Shown: positions 51,855-62,397, numbered from the stretch's first letter. The stretch is DNA of 64,000 nt from G965218495 sp965262785 (GCA_965262785.1 OZ253559.1:3348001-3412000), one strand, 5' to 3'. The notes: generated by a model not told the origin, from the letters alone. A program made the numbers and translations.

Positions 51855-54800
51855 CTAGGAGCATTTCGTTACAGAATTGACAGGATGGGATTCTAGGTCC
51901 CACGCGGGCTCGGGTAGTTGGCTCACAATCCGTAGGGTATCCATGCTCACGCGAATGACTCTGGCCAACAGCTTGAGCGGGTAGGCGGGGTCCTGCATGG
52001 TTTCCAGGGCGAAGCGGTTGGCATCGTTGACGATGCCACTGGCTTTGTGGGTCTTGACACACTGGCGTTCCATGGCCCAAGCGATGGCCGGTTTTCCATT
52101 GACCATGTAGCCATATGCCTCTTCGGGGATGCCGCTCACGGTGATGTAGTCGTTGTACCGCACACGCGTTCTGTCCTTGGCTCTTCCACTGCCGGGATGG
52201 CGCATGGGCTTGCCGACGCGAAACCACTCCATGGCCGCGCATCCTGCCCTCGGTTTCCAACCACCGTTTTCAAACTCGATGGGCCAGGGCTCCACCGCAT
52301 CGTAATGAGTGTGAAGATCTCCCAGCCGCTGACCGGCCTGCGCCAGTGTCCAGAATTCTTCCAGCTTCTCAGGAACCGGTATTCGGGGCAACTCCTTTCG
52401 CAGGTTCGCCGCGTACTTGACGCGGTACGCGGGCACGTGAAGCACGCCGTACACGTATTGAAAGAGGTGACCGGCGGTCAGCTCAGGTCCGACACCCTGC
52501 TTTTCTCGAAATGCATCCAACGCCTCGTCGCTAATCGCACTTTGGCGCACGTACCCATGGGCGTCGGTCTTGCCGCCATCGGCAAACAAGCGACGCCCAG
52601 ACGTGTTGGGCTTGGTATACAGCCATCGCGGAAAGCACTGGCCCTTAGCAATCATATCCAGATTGGGTATAACCTGTACCATCAGACACGAAAAGTCGTC
52701 ACTTCCACCCCGTCCCGTCACACAGATCACCCGATTCTCAGCCTCTCCGTGCGGAAACAGCTTCGGGATCTGGTAGACCCTGTCGTTCAGGCTACGGCTC
52801 AGGTAGAGGTACTGCCGCGTGAAGGGCCTGTATAGTGACGTCGCAATGCGCCCTTCTTCAATGCTGAGTCTTTTGTTCCCACGCAATTGGGTTTTCAGGC
52901 CGTCCGACCAGCTAATTTTCGTGGAATCGTTGCTAATGAAGCGGGTAATCTTCGCCTTGGACAATCTTTGCGCTGCCACTATCCGGTCCTGGAGTCGCAG
53001 TCGCTCCGCGCTGTAGAAGCGAATCATGGCCTGGATGTTGTCGCGAAGCGCTGCCTTAGAATTGTTATAGCACCATGCGTCGCGACTGGTCGCTACGCCA
53101 CGCGTGTAGTTTTTGAAAATCTTTTCGCCAATCTGCGGACCTCTGGATTTGTCTCCCATAGCCATGAACTTTGCAAATCCAGCTTCACGCTGGTTAAGCC
53201 AGTCATGGTGCGCATCTGGTTTTAATTCTGTCCAGCCTCCGCTGGCATCTACACCGCTGATTCCACGGTACACGGCCACCTTTTCCAGCTTTTCCTCGCG
53301 GCTGAGGTAGTCCCCAATGTCGTGGAACCGGATCCTGCACCCTTGACGCTCCGGGTTGCGCACCAACAGGGTAATTGCCACCGGTGCCCGCGACCCCGCC
53401 CCAAATACCTTGCCCCCTTCCTGCCGCGACCGTTCGCCCTGCGTCCGCTGGTTCCCCCGCAAATGGAGCACATGAATGCCCGTAAATTCTTCCGCCAGGC
53501 ACTTGCGCATGCCGTCCATGGCACTGCCGTCCAGCCAGCCAGCATTGGTTACGAATCCGATGACACCACTATCCCCAATGCGATCAGACGCCCAACGAAT
53601 CGCCCGCACATAGCTGTCGTAGAGGCTGTTCTTATTCTTTGCACTGGAATGATCGGCGTACTCACGGGCGATCCGATCATCCAATACCGGATATTCTTGA
53701 TTTCGTGCTGCATCGTTCTCGCTCTTCTGACCTGCAGACCACGGCGGATTACTCACGATCACCCGGATGCGTGCATCCTTCTGCATCTTGCGCTGCTCGG
53801 AATTCTCCGGCAGAATGTTCGCGATCATGTCTGGACTATCCTGCATTTCGAATGTGTCCGTCAGGATGATCCCTGGGAAGCGCTGGTATTCGTCCGCTCC
53901 TACGGCGGCGTGATAGGCTGCTTCAATGTTTACCGCCGCGATGTAGTACGCGAGCAGCATGATTTCATTGGCATGGATTTCTGACCCGTACCTCCTGGCC
54001 AAAGATTCAGGCTTAATCAGGCCGTTCTGAATGATGCGCGTGATGAATGTGCCCGTACCGGTAAAGGGATCCAGGATTTGTACGCCGTCCGAGGACAGCG
54101 ACTGGCCAAATTCTGTGCGTAGCACCTCATCCACCGAGTGCAGGATGAAGTCCACGATCTCAATGGGCGTATATACGATGCCCAGCTTCTCTACCGTCTT
54201 CGGGAAGGCATTCCGGAAGAACTTGTCGTACAGTTCCGTGATTATCTTCTGCCGAGCGAGTGGCGTGTTCGCAGCCTTGGCCCGCCGGGCCACGCTATCA
54301 TAGAATTCGCCCAGGCTTTCGGCTTCAGCTTCAATACGCGCGGGTGCCAGTACGTCCAGGACCAGCTGCATGCCTTTGCTGACAGGATTCTGATTGGCGA
54401 ATCGGGCATCGCCGTGCAGCGCTTCGAATACTGGACGCGTCACCATGTGCTGGGCGAGCATTTCAATGGCATCTTGCTTGGATATGCCCTCGTTCAGGTC
54501 ATCGCGTAGCTCCGTCAGAAACTCTTCAAACACCTCTTGCGCCGCCTCGTCGGCAGTAACCATGGCCTCGATCCGCACAATGTGCCGCCGGGCAATGTCC
54601 GCGACATCCCCTGCCCACTCGTCCCAGTAGCGCCGGTTGCCGCACTTTTCCACAATCTTGGCCCTTATCGCCGCTGGCAGATCAAACTGAAGGACTAGTG
54701 GCTTTACGACTGGGCCATTGAGTTTCTTGACCCGCTTACCATTTTCGCCAATTCCGGGGCCAGAATCTCGCCCCTTTGGCCGCCAATCGGCAAGCGCAAC

Positions 54801-56789
54801 GATGCTCAAGTGCTTGCCAGGCTTCCCTTCCTCCAAGAGGTTGAGCATAGCCTCGAACCGCTCATCGTGTGACCGAATGGCATTGAGCACTTGCCAGACT
54901 ACACGGAACGTGTCAGACTTTTCTAAGGCGGCTGTGGGATCCGTGTTGGAGGGAATCACCACGGGAAGCACGACATACCCCATACGCTTTCCCGATGCGC
55001 GCCGCATAACCCGACCGACGGCCTGCACGATTTCAATCTGACCCTTGCGTGGGTGCATGAACACGATGGCATCCAAAGCGGGAACATCCACGCCTTCCGC
55101 TAAGCAGCGAGCATTGGAGAGCACACGGCACGCTCGATCAGCGGGACGCACGCCATCAAGCCAGGCCAACTGTTCCCCTCGCTGGACTGCATTGAAGGTA
55201 CCGTCCACATGCCTTGCTGAAACCTCGTAATTCGGTACTTGGCCGTGCTCCGCCGCCACTGGTGATGCGCGATATTCGCGCGCAACGTCACTGAAAAGTC
55301 TTTCCACCAGTTTGGAGGACTTGATGTCGCGGCAGTACGCGATAGCCCGCCGCATGGGCAGCCGATCATCGTCTGGAAATTCCTCCTCATCCGCCTTTGC
55401 CAATGCCCGCCAGCACCCCATGAGTTTGCCAGCATCCGTGAGCTTGAGTTCATACTTGGCCAGTGACTCATGAACTCCCCGAGCGACGGCATCTTCCAGA
55501 ACCGTCAACACGATTACCTTGTAGTCAGAAAGAAGACCTTGCTCTACCGCATTCCCGAAGCCGATCTCGTACAAGACGGGGCCGTATAGCTCTTCATCCT
55601 CCATGGAGCACAGCGCGGCATTCACTTCGCCCGCCTTGCTGCGCGCAGACGCCGCGTACACTTTGGGCGTGGCGGTCATGTACAGCCGCCGATCCGCCTG
55701 GACATTCTGCTGGTCGTGGATCTGCACAAAATGACTCTCTTCCTCACCGGCGATTCGTGCCCCCGCCGTGCGGTGGGCCTCGTCACAGATGGCCAAGTCG
55801 AAGTCCGGTAGCCCATGATTCCGCTGGGCTTCGGCAATCACGGGAAGCGAGTGGTACGTAGCAAATACCACGGTCAGCTGACCCAATGCGGGCGGAGCAG
55901 CTTCCTGCGCCAGCTTGGCCGCATCAGTAGACGCTGGAAAGGCCAGATCCAGCGCGTCCATATCGATGCGGTCGTCGTTTCGTCGACGACGCCGGCCGAC
56001 CTGCGCATCAGAACATGCGGCGAACGCTCGTAGCGACAGCCTCGTATCCGCCGCCCATTCCCTCACAGTTTGGGACATTAGGGCCAGGCTGGGCACCAGG
56101 TACAGCACGCGCCCTCCGCGCCCCGCAAGGTCCTCTGCAATTCGAAGCGACGTGAAGGTTTTACCCGTACCGCACGCCATAATGAGCTTGCCGCGGGACC
56201 CATGCTCGGCCAGACCGCTCAGGGTCTTGCTGATTGCCTCCTCCTGGTGTGGGCGCGGCGTCTTGGGCTCCCTGCGCTCAATCTCCGCACTCAGTGCATA
56301 CTTGGCCCAGTCGATGGGGCTCATGCGGAGCTCATGGAGTCCAATCCTGGATACGGGCACCGCCTGGATGCGGGCCACTGCTTCCGCCGAAGCACTCCAG
56401 TCTTCGCCGGTCGTGTCAATGACTACACGGCGCGTGAAGTCGCTGCTGCCCGAAGCAGACAGGAACGAGTCAATCGCTGCTTTGGGGAGCGGCTTGCCTT
56501 CGGCCCAGAACTTGCACTGGATAGCACACCAGCCTTTCCCACCACGGACCTTGGCTACTAAGTCTATGCCGAGGTCTGTCTCAGGCAGCCCCCGCTCTCT
56601 GGCCCAATCTCCGTAACGCACAGGTGGCTCATATTGCGTCGTTTGTGTCGGATCGTGCGTCAGATACGCTATGCACAGCCGCTCAAAGGCAGTGCCCTTG
56701 AAGCGTTCTCGGCTATACGCTGAATCCGCAGCCTCGTCGCGCCACGCGTTCAGAATTCCATCAAGAATTGATGTGGCGGATGGTTTCAT
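51855..56789 (-). CDS. Type ISP restriction-modification enzyme (Mrr nuclease-helicase-methyltransferase)
   Basis: A 1644-residue single-chain enzyme. Order: Mrr-like nuclease at about 15-165 (GIDLVAKVRG then CAIQCKFW: Asp and Q-x-K); SF2 helicase with Walker A MACGTGKTFTSLRIAEDL near 206, DEAH box AICDEAHRTAG near 336 and SNARCLAEGVDVPALDAIVFM; adenine-N6 methyltransferase with DPFTGTGTFITRI near 910 and VSNPPWSAGQ near 1013; and a C-terminal target-recognition region to the end. LlaBIII and LlaGI are characterised relatives: they methylate one strand of an asymmetric site and cleave after ATP-driven translocation. All catalytic motifs are intact. Its start overlaps a small upstream gene by 4 nt. 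The PARIS-like gene follows. Confidence 0.95.
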   Translation of the reverse strand: MKPSATSILDGILNAWRDEAADSAYSRERFKGTAFERLCIAYLTHDPTQTTQYEPPVRYGDWARERGLPETDLGIDLVAKVRGGKGWCAIQCKFWAEGKPLPKAAIDSFLSASGSSDFTRRVVIDTTGEDWSASAEAVARIQAVPVSRIGLHELRMSPIDWAKYALSAEIERREPKTPRPHQEEAISKTLSGLAEHGSRGKLIMACGTGKTFTSLRIAEDLAGRGGRVLYLVPSLALMSQTVREWAADTRLSLRAFAACSDAQVGRRRRRNDDRIDMDALDLAFPASTDAAKLAQEAAPPALGQLTVVFATYHSLPVIAEAQRNHGLPDFDLAICDEAHRTAGARIAGEEESHFVQIHDQQNVQADRRLYMTATPKVYAASARSKAGEVNAALCSMEDEELYGPVLYEIGFGNAVEQGLLSDYKVIVLTVLEDAVARGVHESLAKYELKLTDAGKLMGCWRALAKADEEEFPDDDRLPMRRAIAYCRDIKSSKLVERLFSDVAREYRASPVAAEHGQVPNYEVSARHVDGTFNAVQRGEQLAWLDGVRPADRACRVLSNARCLAEGVDVPALDAIVFMHPRKGQIEIVQAVGRVMRRASGKRMGYVVLPVVIPSNTDPTAALEKSDTFRVVWQVLNAIRSHDERFEAMLNLLEEGKPGKHLSIVALADWRPKGRDSGPGIGENGKRVKKLNGPVVKPLVLQFDLPAAIRAKIVEKCGNRRYWDEWAGDVADIARRHIVRIEAMVTADEAAQEVFEEFLTELRDDLNEGISKQDAIEMLAQHMVTRPVFEALHGDARFANQNPVSKGMQLVLDVLAPARIEAEAESLGEFYDSVARRAKAANTPLARQKIITELYDKFFRNAFPKTVEKLGIVYTPIEIVDFILHSVDEVLRTEFGQSLSSDGVQILDPFTGTGTFITRIIQNGLIKPESLARRYGSEIHANEIMLLAYYIAAVNIEAAYHAAVGADEYQRFPGIILTDTFEMQDSPDMIANILPENSEQRKMQKDARIRVIVSNPPWSAGQKSENDAARNQEYPVLDDRIAREYADHSSAKNKNSLYDSYVRAIRWASDRIGDSGVIGFVTNAGWLDGSAMDGMRKCLAEEFTGIHVLHLRGNQRTQGERSRQEGGKVFGAGSRAPVAITLLVRNPERQGCRIRFHDIGDYLSREEKLEKVAVYRGISGVDASGGWTELKPDAHHDWLNQREAGFAKFMAMGDKSRGPQIGEKIFKNYTRGVATSRDAWCYNNSKAALRDNIQAMIRFYSAERLRLQDRIVAAQRLSKAKITRFISNDSTKISWSDGLKTQLRGNKRLSIEEGRIATSLYRPFTRQYLYLSRSLNDRVYQIPKLFPHGEAENRVICVTGRGGSDDFSCLMVQVIPNLDMIAKGQCFPRWLYTKPNTSGRRLFADGGKTDAHGYVRQSAISDEALDAFREKQGVGPELTAGHLFQYVYGVLHVPAYRVKYAANLRKELPRIPVPEKLEEFWTLAQAGQRLGDLHTHYDAVEPWPIEFENGGWKPRAGCAAMEWFRVGKPMRHPGSGRAKDRTRVRYNDYITVSGIPEEAYGYMVNGKPAIAWAMERQCVKTHKASGIVNDANRFALETMQDPAYPLKLLARVIRVSMDTLRIVSQLPEPAWDLESHPVNSVTKCS

Positions 56790-56995
56790 CTGCTATCAAG
56801 AGATTCTAAAGTCCTGCCCTGTAAATTGTGCTGCACAACACTCCCCGAAAAGGTCTGAATCACCTGCTCACGCCTCCATTCCTCAATTAATTGCACCACA
56901 TCGGTAGTCGTGCGAAAAGGACGATGGCTCACTCTAGGCAACGACAACGCAGCCGTAGCCGCATCCAACAACGCCTCTTGCTTGTCATTTGGCAC
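56786..56995 (-). CDS. Small protein upstream of type ISP enzyme
   Basis: A 69-residue protein starting at GTG 56995 whose stop overlaps the restriction gene ATG (ATGA), so translation is probably coupled. It reads MPNDKQEALLDAATAALSLP then HRPFRTTTDVVQLIEEWRRE and QTFSGSVVQHNLQGRTLES. No named domain is recognised. Candidates are a control or accessory factor of the restriction system, or a leader peptide setting its translation level. No Cys/His metal site or obvious HTH is visible. Confidence 0.6.
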   Translation of the reverse strand: MPNDKQEALLDAATAALSLPRVSHRPFRTTTDVVQLIEEWRREQVIQTFSGSVVQHNLQGRTLESLDSR

Positions 56996-57084
56996 GCATT
57001 TACCCTTTGTGACGGATCACGTTTAAGTCGAAATGAGCCTGTGCAAACCCTAAAAGGTACCCCGAAAATTGGATAGGCCATCTC

Positions 57085-58143
57085 TTACACTCTCTCCAGC
57101 TTGATTGGATAGCTTTTATTCGCATTCCATTGGCACACATAGAGGTTCTTGTCGGTATCCACGCAGACGTCATGGCAGTGATTGAAGATGGACTCCGCCT
57201 GAAGCATCAGCTGCAGCACGCCGTTCTCGTACTCCGGCTCGGTGCCACCGGGGTTCGAAACCACCCGGTCTTGGCTGTCCAGGATCGTTACGAAGCCCGA
57301 GTCGGGCGTCTGGTTCAGATACCGGAGCCTTGACCAGCATACGCCCGAATAGAGCATGTCGTCGTCAATCACTGCGCGGCATACGAATGCGCCGGGCAGG
57401 AAAATCGTCGAAAGGTACTCGCCCAAAAGGCTATACCGCTTGAATGCATTGTGCGCCCGCGAAGTGCAGATCAGCGTCGGCTCGCCTTCACCGCGCGAGT
57501 CAAGACATACGCCATGCGCCGTCTGAAACTGGTGGTCCGCATCGCCCCGTCCCCCGAACTTGCGAATAAACTCGCCCTCCATCGAATACTGCAAAATCCA
57601 CTGCGACCCGTAGCCGTCAGCGACATAGATATCTCCATTTGGGCCAATCGCCGTCTCCGTCGGATGGTAAGGGTCGTCGGTGCCGTACGCCCCGACCGCT
57701 CTTGGGTGCGGTAGGCGAATAAGCACGCGTCCGTCCAGTGTGGTCTTAACTACCTGCGGGTTGTCGTCAAAGCCGTTGTCGCAGATGAAGAGAAATTCCT
57801 CATCGCCCGCATCCCATAGCGTGAGCCCGTGCCCGTACGGGTACTCGGTGCCCCAGGTCTTAATCAGCTTGCCAGCGGTGTCGTAGATCAGGACGTTGTT
57901 CCTGGTCTCGTCCCCGATCATTATCAGGCGTCCACGCCTGTCCTGGACCATCTCATGGCAGTTGTTGACCGGCGTATGGCTGGCATCCAGCTTGCCCCAG
58001 TCCCGGTGCACGCGGTAGCGAAAGTCGCCGTGACCGATGATCTCCTGCGGCTGCGGTGCCCTCTTGATGATGTGAAAGGCCGGCGCCGCGGCAGCCACAC
58101 CGGCTACGCGCCGCACGAAGTCCCTACGATTGATCTTGCTCAT
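57085..58143 (-). CDS. Tat-exported NHL-repeat beta-propeller
   Basis: A 352-residue protein with a twin-arginine signal (SKINRRDFVRRVAGVAAAAPAFH). NHL-like blades include RGRLIMIGDETRNNVLIYDTAGKLIKTWG, NGDIYVADGYGSQWILQYSMEGEFIRKFGGRGDADHQFQTAHGVCLD and HCHDVCVDTDKNLYVCQWNANKSYPIKL. HPTETAIGPNGDIYVADGYG resembles the peptidyl-glycine-lyase-like propellers, which carry metal-binding His. The role in the periplasm is unknown; such Tat propellers often occur near PSD1/DUF1501 genes. It is divergent from the Dph6-like gene (155 bases). About 90 bases separate it from the small gene upstream of the restriction enzyme. Confidence 0.87.
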   Translation of the reverse strand: MSKINRRDFVRRVAGVAAAAPAFHIIKRAPQPQEIIGHGDFRYRVHRDWGKLDASHTPVNNCHEMVQDRRGRLIMIGDETRNNVLIYDTAGKLIKTWGTEYPYGHGLTLWDAGDEEFLFICDNGFDDNPQVVKTTLDGRVLIRLPHPRAVGAYGTDDPYHPTETAIGPNGDIYVADGYGSQWILQYSMEGEFIRKFGGRGDADHQFQTAHGVCLDSRGEGEPTLICTSRAHNAFKRYSLLGEYLSTIFLPGAFVCRAVIDDDMLYSGVCWSRLRYLNQTPDSGFVTILDSQDRVVSNPGGTEPEYENGVLQLMLQAESIFNHCHDVCVDTDKNLYVCQWNANKSYPIKLERV

Positions 58144-58297
58144 GCTGCTGCACGGAATGCCCTGTTAGTTCGTGTGCAGAATGTACGGTCACCTGCCCGT
58201 TGTTACAACCGGAATGTCCTCTCGAGCCCGTGGCACAATGACCACACGACTTCGTTGCAGACTGCCGCGCCGCCCATTCAACACGCACTCCCGCCAT

Positions 58298-59020
58298 ATG
58301 CCTGCTACACCCGTTCTGGTTTCCTGGTCGTCGGGCAAGGACTCCGCATGGGCTCTCCATACGCTTCGGCAGCAGTCGGACCTTTACGATGTGCGCGGAA
58401 TCTTCACCACCGTCACACCCCACTTCGACCGCGTTGCCATCCACGGAACGCCGCGCCGCGTCCTGCACATGCAGGCTGCCAGGCTAAACTTGCCCCTCTA
58501 CGAAATACCGATCCCCTATCCGTGCTCCAATGCTGACTACGAGGCTGCCATGCAGTCTTTTCTGAACAGGGTCAGCAGCCTTGATAGCGACCTTCGCGCC
58601 AGCACGCTCGCCTTTGGCGACCTGTTCCTGGAAGATATCCGTGCCTACCGCCAGAGAACCTTGGACGGCACAGGCTTCTCGGCCATCCTTCCTATCTGGG
58701 GCATGCCGACGCGCGCCCTCGCGCAAACCATGATTGCGTCAGGGATCAGGGCCATCGTTACCAGCGTCAGCCCCACCAGCAGCTTGGACCGCGCCCACGC
58801 AGGCCGCTGGTTCGGCCAGTCCTTCCTGGACGACTTGCCAGCTGGCACCGATCCCCTCGGCGAAAACGGCGAATTCCACACCTGCGTCGTAGCCGGACCA
58901 ATGCTAAGCAGCTCCATAGCTGCACGCCCGGGCGTCATAACGGGGCGCCCCGTGGCGCGTAACCACGACGGAACAGGGGGATCAGTTACTGCATGGTACG
59001 CTGATGTTGAACTGCTCTGA
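58298..59020 (+). CDS. Dph6/MJ0570-like ATP pyrophosphatase (diphthine-ammonia ligase family)
   Basis: A 240-residue cytoplasmic protein of the PP-loop ATP pyrophosphatase superfamily. The N-terminal LVSWSSGKDSAWALHTL carries the S-G-K-D-S loop, followed by GIFTTVTPHFDRVAIHGTPR, FGDLFLEDIRAYRQ, PIWGMPTRALAQTMIASG and a closing DPLGENGEFHTCVV, the signature end of this family. In eukaryotes and archaea it amidates diphthine on EF-2. In bacteria, which lack diphthamide, the substrate is unknown. The ATG at 58298 is used because the PP-loop lies a few residues after it; the open frame starts 126 nt earlier. Confidence 0.88.
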   Translation: MPATPVLVSWSSGKDSAWALHTLRQQSDLYDVRGIFTTVTPHFDRVAIHGTPRRVLHMQAARLNLPLYEIPIPYPCSNADYEAAMQSFLNRVSSLDSDLRASTLAFGDLFLEDIRAYRQRTLDGTGFSAILPIWGMPTRALAQTMIASGIRAIVTSVSPTSSLDRAHAGRWFGQSFLDDLPAGTDPLGENGEFHTCVVAGPMLSSSIAARPGVITGRPVARNHDGTGGSVTAWYADVELL

Positions 59021-59217
59021 CCGCCGGCACGCACAGCCTGTGCCGTTTGACGCTGGCACAGCGCTTTCGTAATTTTCGCGGTTGTCTCGGGTTAACTGTG
59101 TGAATATCGACGGCCGCTGAGCTGTGCTCGTGTTGCTCCCTTCTTGGATTTTCACCACTAGATCCAGCACACACCTGGCCACGCTTCTCATGGGTTGGGC
59201 TTCGCGCTCCTCCAGGA

Positions 59218-62200
59218 GTGAACAGGCGCTCCCGGTGTTGCGACACGCCGCGTGGGCCGCCTTGTTTTTTGTGGTCCTGCTCGCTGCTGGCTGCTGGCTG
59301 CGGAACGGGAAACCCTGCACTACCGGAAGTCGTCGACTACAACTTCCATGTTAAACCTATCCTCTCGGACCGGTGCTACAAGTGCCACGGGCCCGACGAC
59401 AACGTGCGCAAGGCGGAGCTAAGACTGCACACGCTGGAGGGTTTGTACGCGACAAGTCGTGATGACTCCTTGCGGCGCATCATCGTGCCGGGCAGCCCCG
59501 AGCGTAGCAAGCTTGTTGAACACATTACGGCGACGGACCCCAAAAAGGTTATGCCGCCGCCAGAAAGCAACCTCTCGCTGTCGCCACGAGAAATCAACCT
59601 GCTCCGCCGCTGGATTGAACAGGGTGCCGCCTGGAAACCTCACTGGTCGTTCGTGGCCCCCGTCGCGCCCGAGCGTCCCACCGTCCGTGATGAGGGCTGG
59701 GTCCAAACTGACATCGACGCCTTTGTTTTGCGGAAGCTCGAACGCGAGGGACTGAAGCCCTCTCCTGAGGCAGACAAGACCAAGCTGCTACGACGCGTCA
59801 CCTTCGACCTGACGGGAATACCGCCGTCTATCGAAGAACTTGATGCGTTTCTTTCTGATGGGCGCGAAAAGGCCTATGAGCACGCCGTTCAAGGGCTGCT
59901 CTCGCGTCCCGCTTTCGGCGAGCGGATGGCTTCAATGTGGCTTGATTTGTCGAGGTATGCAGATTCGCATGGCTATCAGGACGATCGCCCGCGCACCATG
60001 TGGCCGTGGCGTGACTGGGTGATCGGCGCCTTCAATGCCAACATGCCCTACGACCAGTTCGTGACATGGCAACTGGCAGGTGACCTGCTGCCAGAGGCCA
60101 CCTATGCCCAGCGCCTCGCGACCGGCTTTAACCGCAACCATGCCATAACGCAGGAAGGCGGTGTCGTTCCAGCCGAGTACATCACCGAGTATGTCGCGGA
60201 CCGCACGAATACCGTGGCAACGGCTTTCCTTGGCCTCACTATGGAGTGCGCCCGGTGCCACGACCACAAGTTTGATCCAATCCTGCAGCGCGAATACTAT
60301 CAGATGTTCGCGTTCTTCAACGCCGTTGACGAGCAGGCTCCCATCAGCTACTTCGACCTGTCGCCGCGGCCGTCCATGCGAATGGAAGACCGCGAGCTTG
60401 AAGCACAGATCGAAGCTACGGCGCATGCCATCGACGATGCAGAGCAGATGCTCGCCGCCTACGTGTCCGGCCCCGACTTCGTTGCCTGGCAGCAAGGTCA
60501 GAACATCAATTTGTCTGCAGACCTGGAACGTGACCTACTGGCCTACTTCCCGCTGGACGGGCTGAGCAACCTGGTGACGACCAACAAGGTCGGCAGGGCT
60601 GCGGCGGCCAACACAGGCCTCGTAAATGAGTTGGAGCCGCCTGTCTTGGTACCGGGCCAGCATGGCCAGGGCTTGGCATTTGATGGATCGAACTTCCTGA
60701 ATCTGGGCGCCGAGCCTGACTTTGAGTGGAACGACCGCTTCTCCTTTGCCGTGTGGGTACACCCTGAGCCCCAAGAAAAGGACGCAGCCATATTCGGCAA
60801 ACGACTCGACGAGCAAAAGGGTAACGGGTATGATGTTTTTCGTACCCGCGAAGGCAACCTCGGCGTTCGGCTGGTCCACGGCGTCAGGCGCAGCATTCAT
60901 GTCACCTCAGCTCCTCGGCTCCCTGTCGGTACATGGTCTCACGTCTCTGCTACGTACGACGGTTCCGGTCGCGCTGATGGCCTGACACTCTATATCGATG
61001 GCACTGCTGTCCGAACAACCACCGTTAGGGACTCACTTGTCCGCCAGAGCATCCTGAATGGCAACGACCTCCTCGCCGGCCACTGGTCACACCGCAAAAG
61101 GGTACGCGGAGACATTGAAGGCATGGTCGGTGGTGCCCTTGATGATATCCGCATCTACGCCCGGGAACTCTCCGGCCTGGAAGTCGCACACCTTGCAGGT
61201 AAGGAACCTGCACGTGGCGCCCTTGAGCACCATTACCTGACGCACTACGACCCCGTACGTGCTGCGCACGTCATGAACGTGGACAGCTTGAGGCGCAGCG
61301 TGAGAGAGATACCCTCCGTCATGGTGATGGCAGACATGGACGTGCCGCGGCCCACGTTCGTACTCGCCCGAGGTGCCTACGATGCCCCCTTGGACTCTGT
61401 CGGGCCGGGCACGCCTGAGGCAATTCTACCCATGCCGGAAGAATATCCGCGCAACAGGCTGGGCCTGGCACAGTGGTTGATGGACCCACGCAATCCCCTG
61501 ACCGCACGCGTGGCAGTAAACAGGTTTTGGCAGATAATCTTTGGTGAGGGGCTGGTGCACACGCCGGAAGACTTCGGAAGCCAGGGCGCCTTGCCTACCA
61601 ATCCGGAGCTCCTGGATCACCTTGCGAACGCATTCGTCGGCTCGGGATGGGACATCAAGGCACTGCTGTTTGACATCGTCACTTCGGCCACATATCGCCA
61701 GTCCAATGCGCTGTCACCAGGGCTGGCGGGGCAGGACCCCAACAACATATACCTAGCCCGCGGCCCCAAGGTTAGGCTCTCCGCCGAGATGATGCGCGAT
61801 AACGCGCTCTTTGCCAGCGGACTCTTGCACCAGGAGTTTGGCGGTGAGCCGGTGCGACCGTACCAGCCCGCCGGACTGTGGAAGGCGCTCGCCAACCAGA
61901 TCGGCGAAAACCGCTACCGCCCCGGCCGTGGCCACGACCTCTACCGCCGCAGCCTCTATACTTACTGGAAACGCACCATTCCGCCGCCCTCCATGCTCAC
62001 CTTTGATGCGCCAGAGCGCACCATATGCACGGTGGAGCGGCAAGCGACAGCTACGCCCTTGCAGTCGCTGGTACTGCTGAACGACCCGCAGTATGTGGAA
62101 GCGGCCCGGGTCCTGGCGGAGCGACTCCTGGAGGACACAGTGCTGGATGATCATGCGCGCATCACGCGGGCATTCCGGCTCTTTACGTCTCGCCACCCAA

Positions 62201-62397
62201 CAGACGAGGAACATGCCAGCCTAGTAGCGCTACTTGCTGCGCAGCGAGAAGCATTTGGCACGGCGCCGGACCGCGCTGCAAGCCTGGTGCGCGTAGGCAA
62301 CCGGCGCCCAAAGGCGAAGGCCGAAAATGCCACGCTGGCTGCATGGACTGTGGTAGTCAGTACAATCATGAACCTGGATGAGGCCCAATACCGATGA
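59218..62397 (+). CDS. PSD1 / planctomycete cytochrome-c domain lipoprotein with LamG insertion
   Basis: A 1059-residue protein from GTG 59218 with a lipobox (WSCSLLAAGC). Order: PSCyt1 c-type haem domain (ILSDRCYKCHGPDD, CxxCH, near residue 55); DUF1549/PSCyt2 (DIDAFVLRKLEREGLKPSPE, DLTGIPPS, then MECARCHDHKFDPILQREYY, a second CxxCH, near 345); a LamG/concanavalin-like domain at about 475-660 (LAFDGSNFLNLGAEPDF, RFSFAVWVHPEP); and DUF1553/PSD1 (PRNPLTARVAVNRFWQIIFGEGLVHTPEDFG, GWDIKALLFDIVTSATYRQS). Its function is unproven; such genes are tied to polysaccharide breakdown in Planctomycetes and Rhodothermales. It overlaps the DUF1501 gene by 4 nt. Confidence 0.94.
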   Translation: MNRRSRCCDTPRGPPCFLWSCSLLAAGCGTGNPALPEVVDYNFHVKPILSDRCYKCHGPDDNVRKAELRLHTLEGLYATSRDDSLRRIIVPGSPERSKLVEHITATDPKKVMPPPESNLSLSPREINLLRRWIEQGAAWKPHWSFVAPVAPERPTVRDEGWVQTDIDAFVLRKLEREGLKPSPEADKTKLLRRVTFDLTGIPPSIEELDAFLSDGREKAYEHAVQGLLSRPAFGERMASMWLDLSRYADSHGYQDDRPRTMWPWRDWVIGAFNANMPYDQFVTWQLAGDLLPEATYAQRLATGFNRNHAITQEGGVVPAEYITEYVADRTNTVATAFLGLTMECARCHDHKFDPILQREYYQMFAFFNAVDEQAPISYFDLSPRPSMRMEDRELEAQIEATAHAIDDAEQMLAAYVSGPDFVAWQQGQNINLSADLERDLLAYFPLDGLSNLVTTNKVGRAAAANTGLVNELEPPVLVPGQHGQGLAFDGSNFLNLGAEPDFEWNDRFSFAVWVHPEPQEKDAAIFGKRLDEQKGNGYDVFRTREGNLGVRLVHGVRRSIHVTSAPRLPVGTWSHVSATYDGSGRADGLTLYIDGTAVRTTTVRDSLVRQSILNGNDLLAGHWSHRKRVRGDIEGMVGGALDDIRIYARELSGLEVAHLAGKEPARGALEHHYLTHYDPVRAAHVMNVDSLRRSVREIPSVMVMADMDVPRPTFVLARGAYDAPLDSVGPGTPEAILPMPEEYPRNRLGLAQWLMDPRNPLTARVAVNRFWQIIFGEGLVHTPEDFGSQGALPTNPELLDHLANAFVGSGWDIKALLFDIVTSATYRQSNALSPGLAGQDPNNIYLARGPKVRLSAEMMRDNALFASGLLHQEFGGEPVRPYQPAGLWKALANQIGENRYRPGRGHDLYRRSLYTYWKRTIPPPSMLTFDAPERTICTVERQATATPLQSLVLLNDPQYVEAARVLAERLLEDTVLDDHARITRAFRLFTSRHPTDEEHASLVALLAAQREAFGTAPDRAASLVRVGNRRPKAKAENATLAAWTVVVSTIMNLDEAQYR

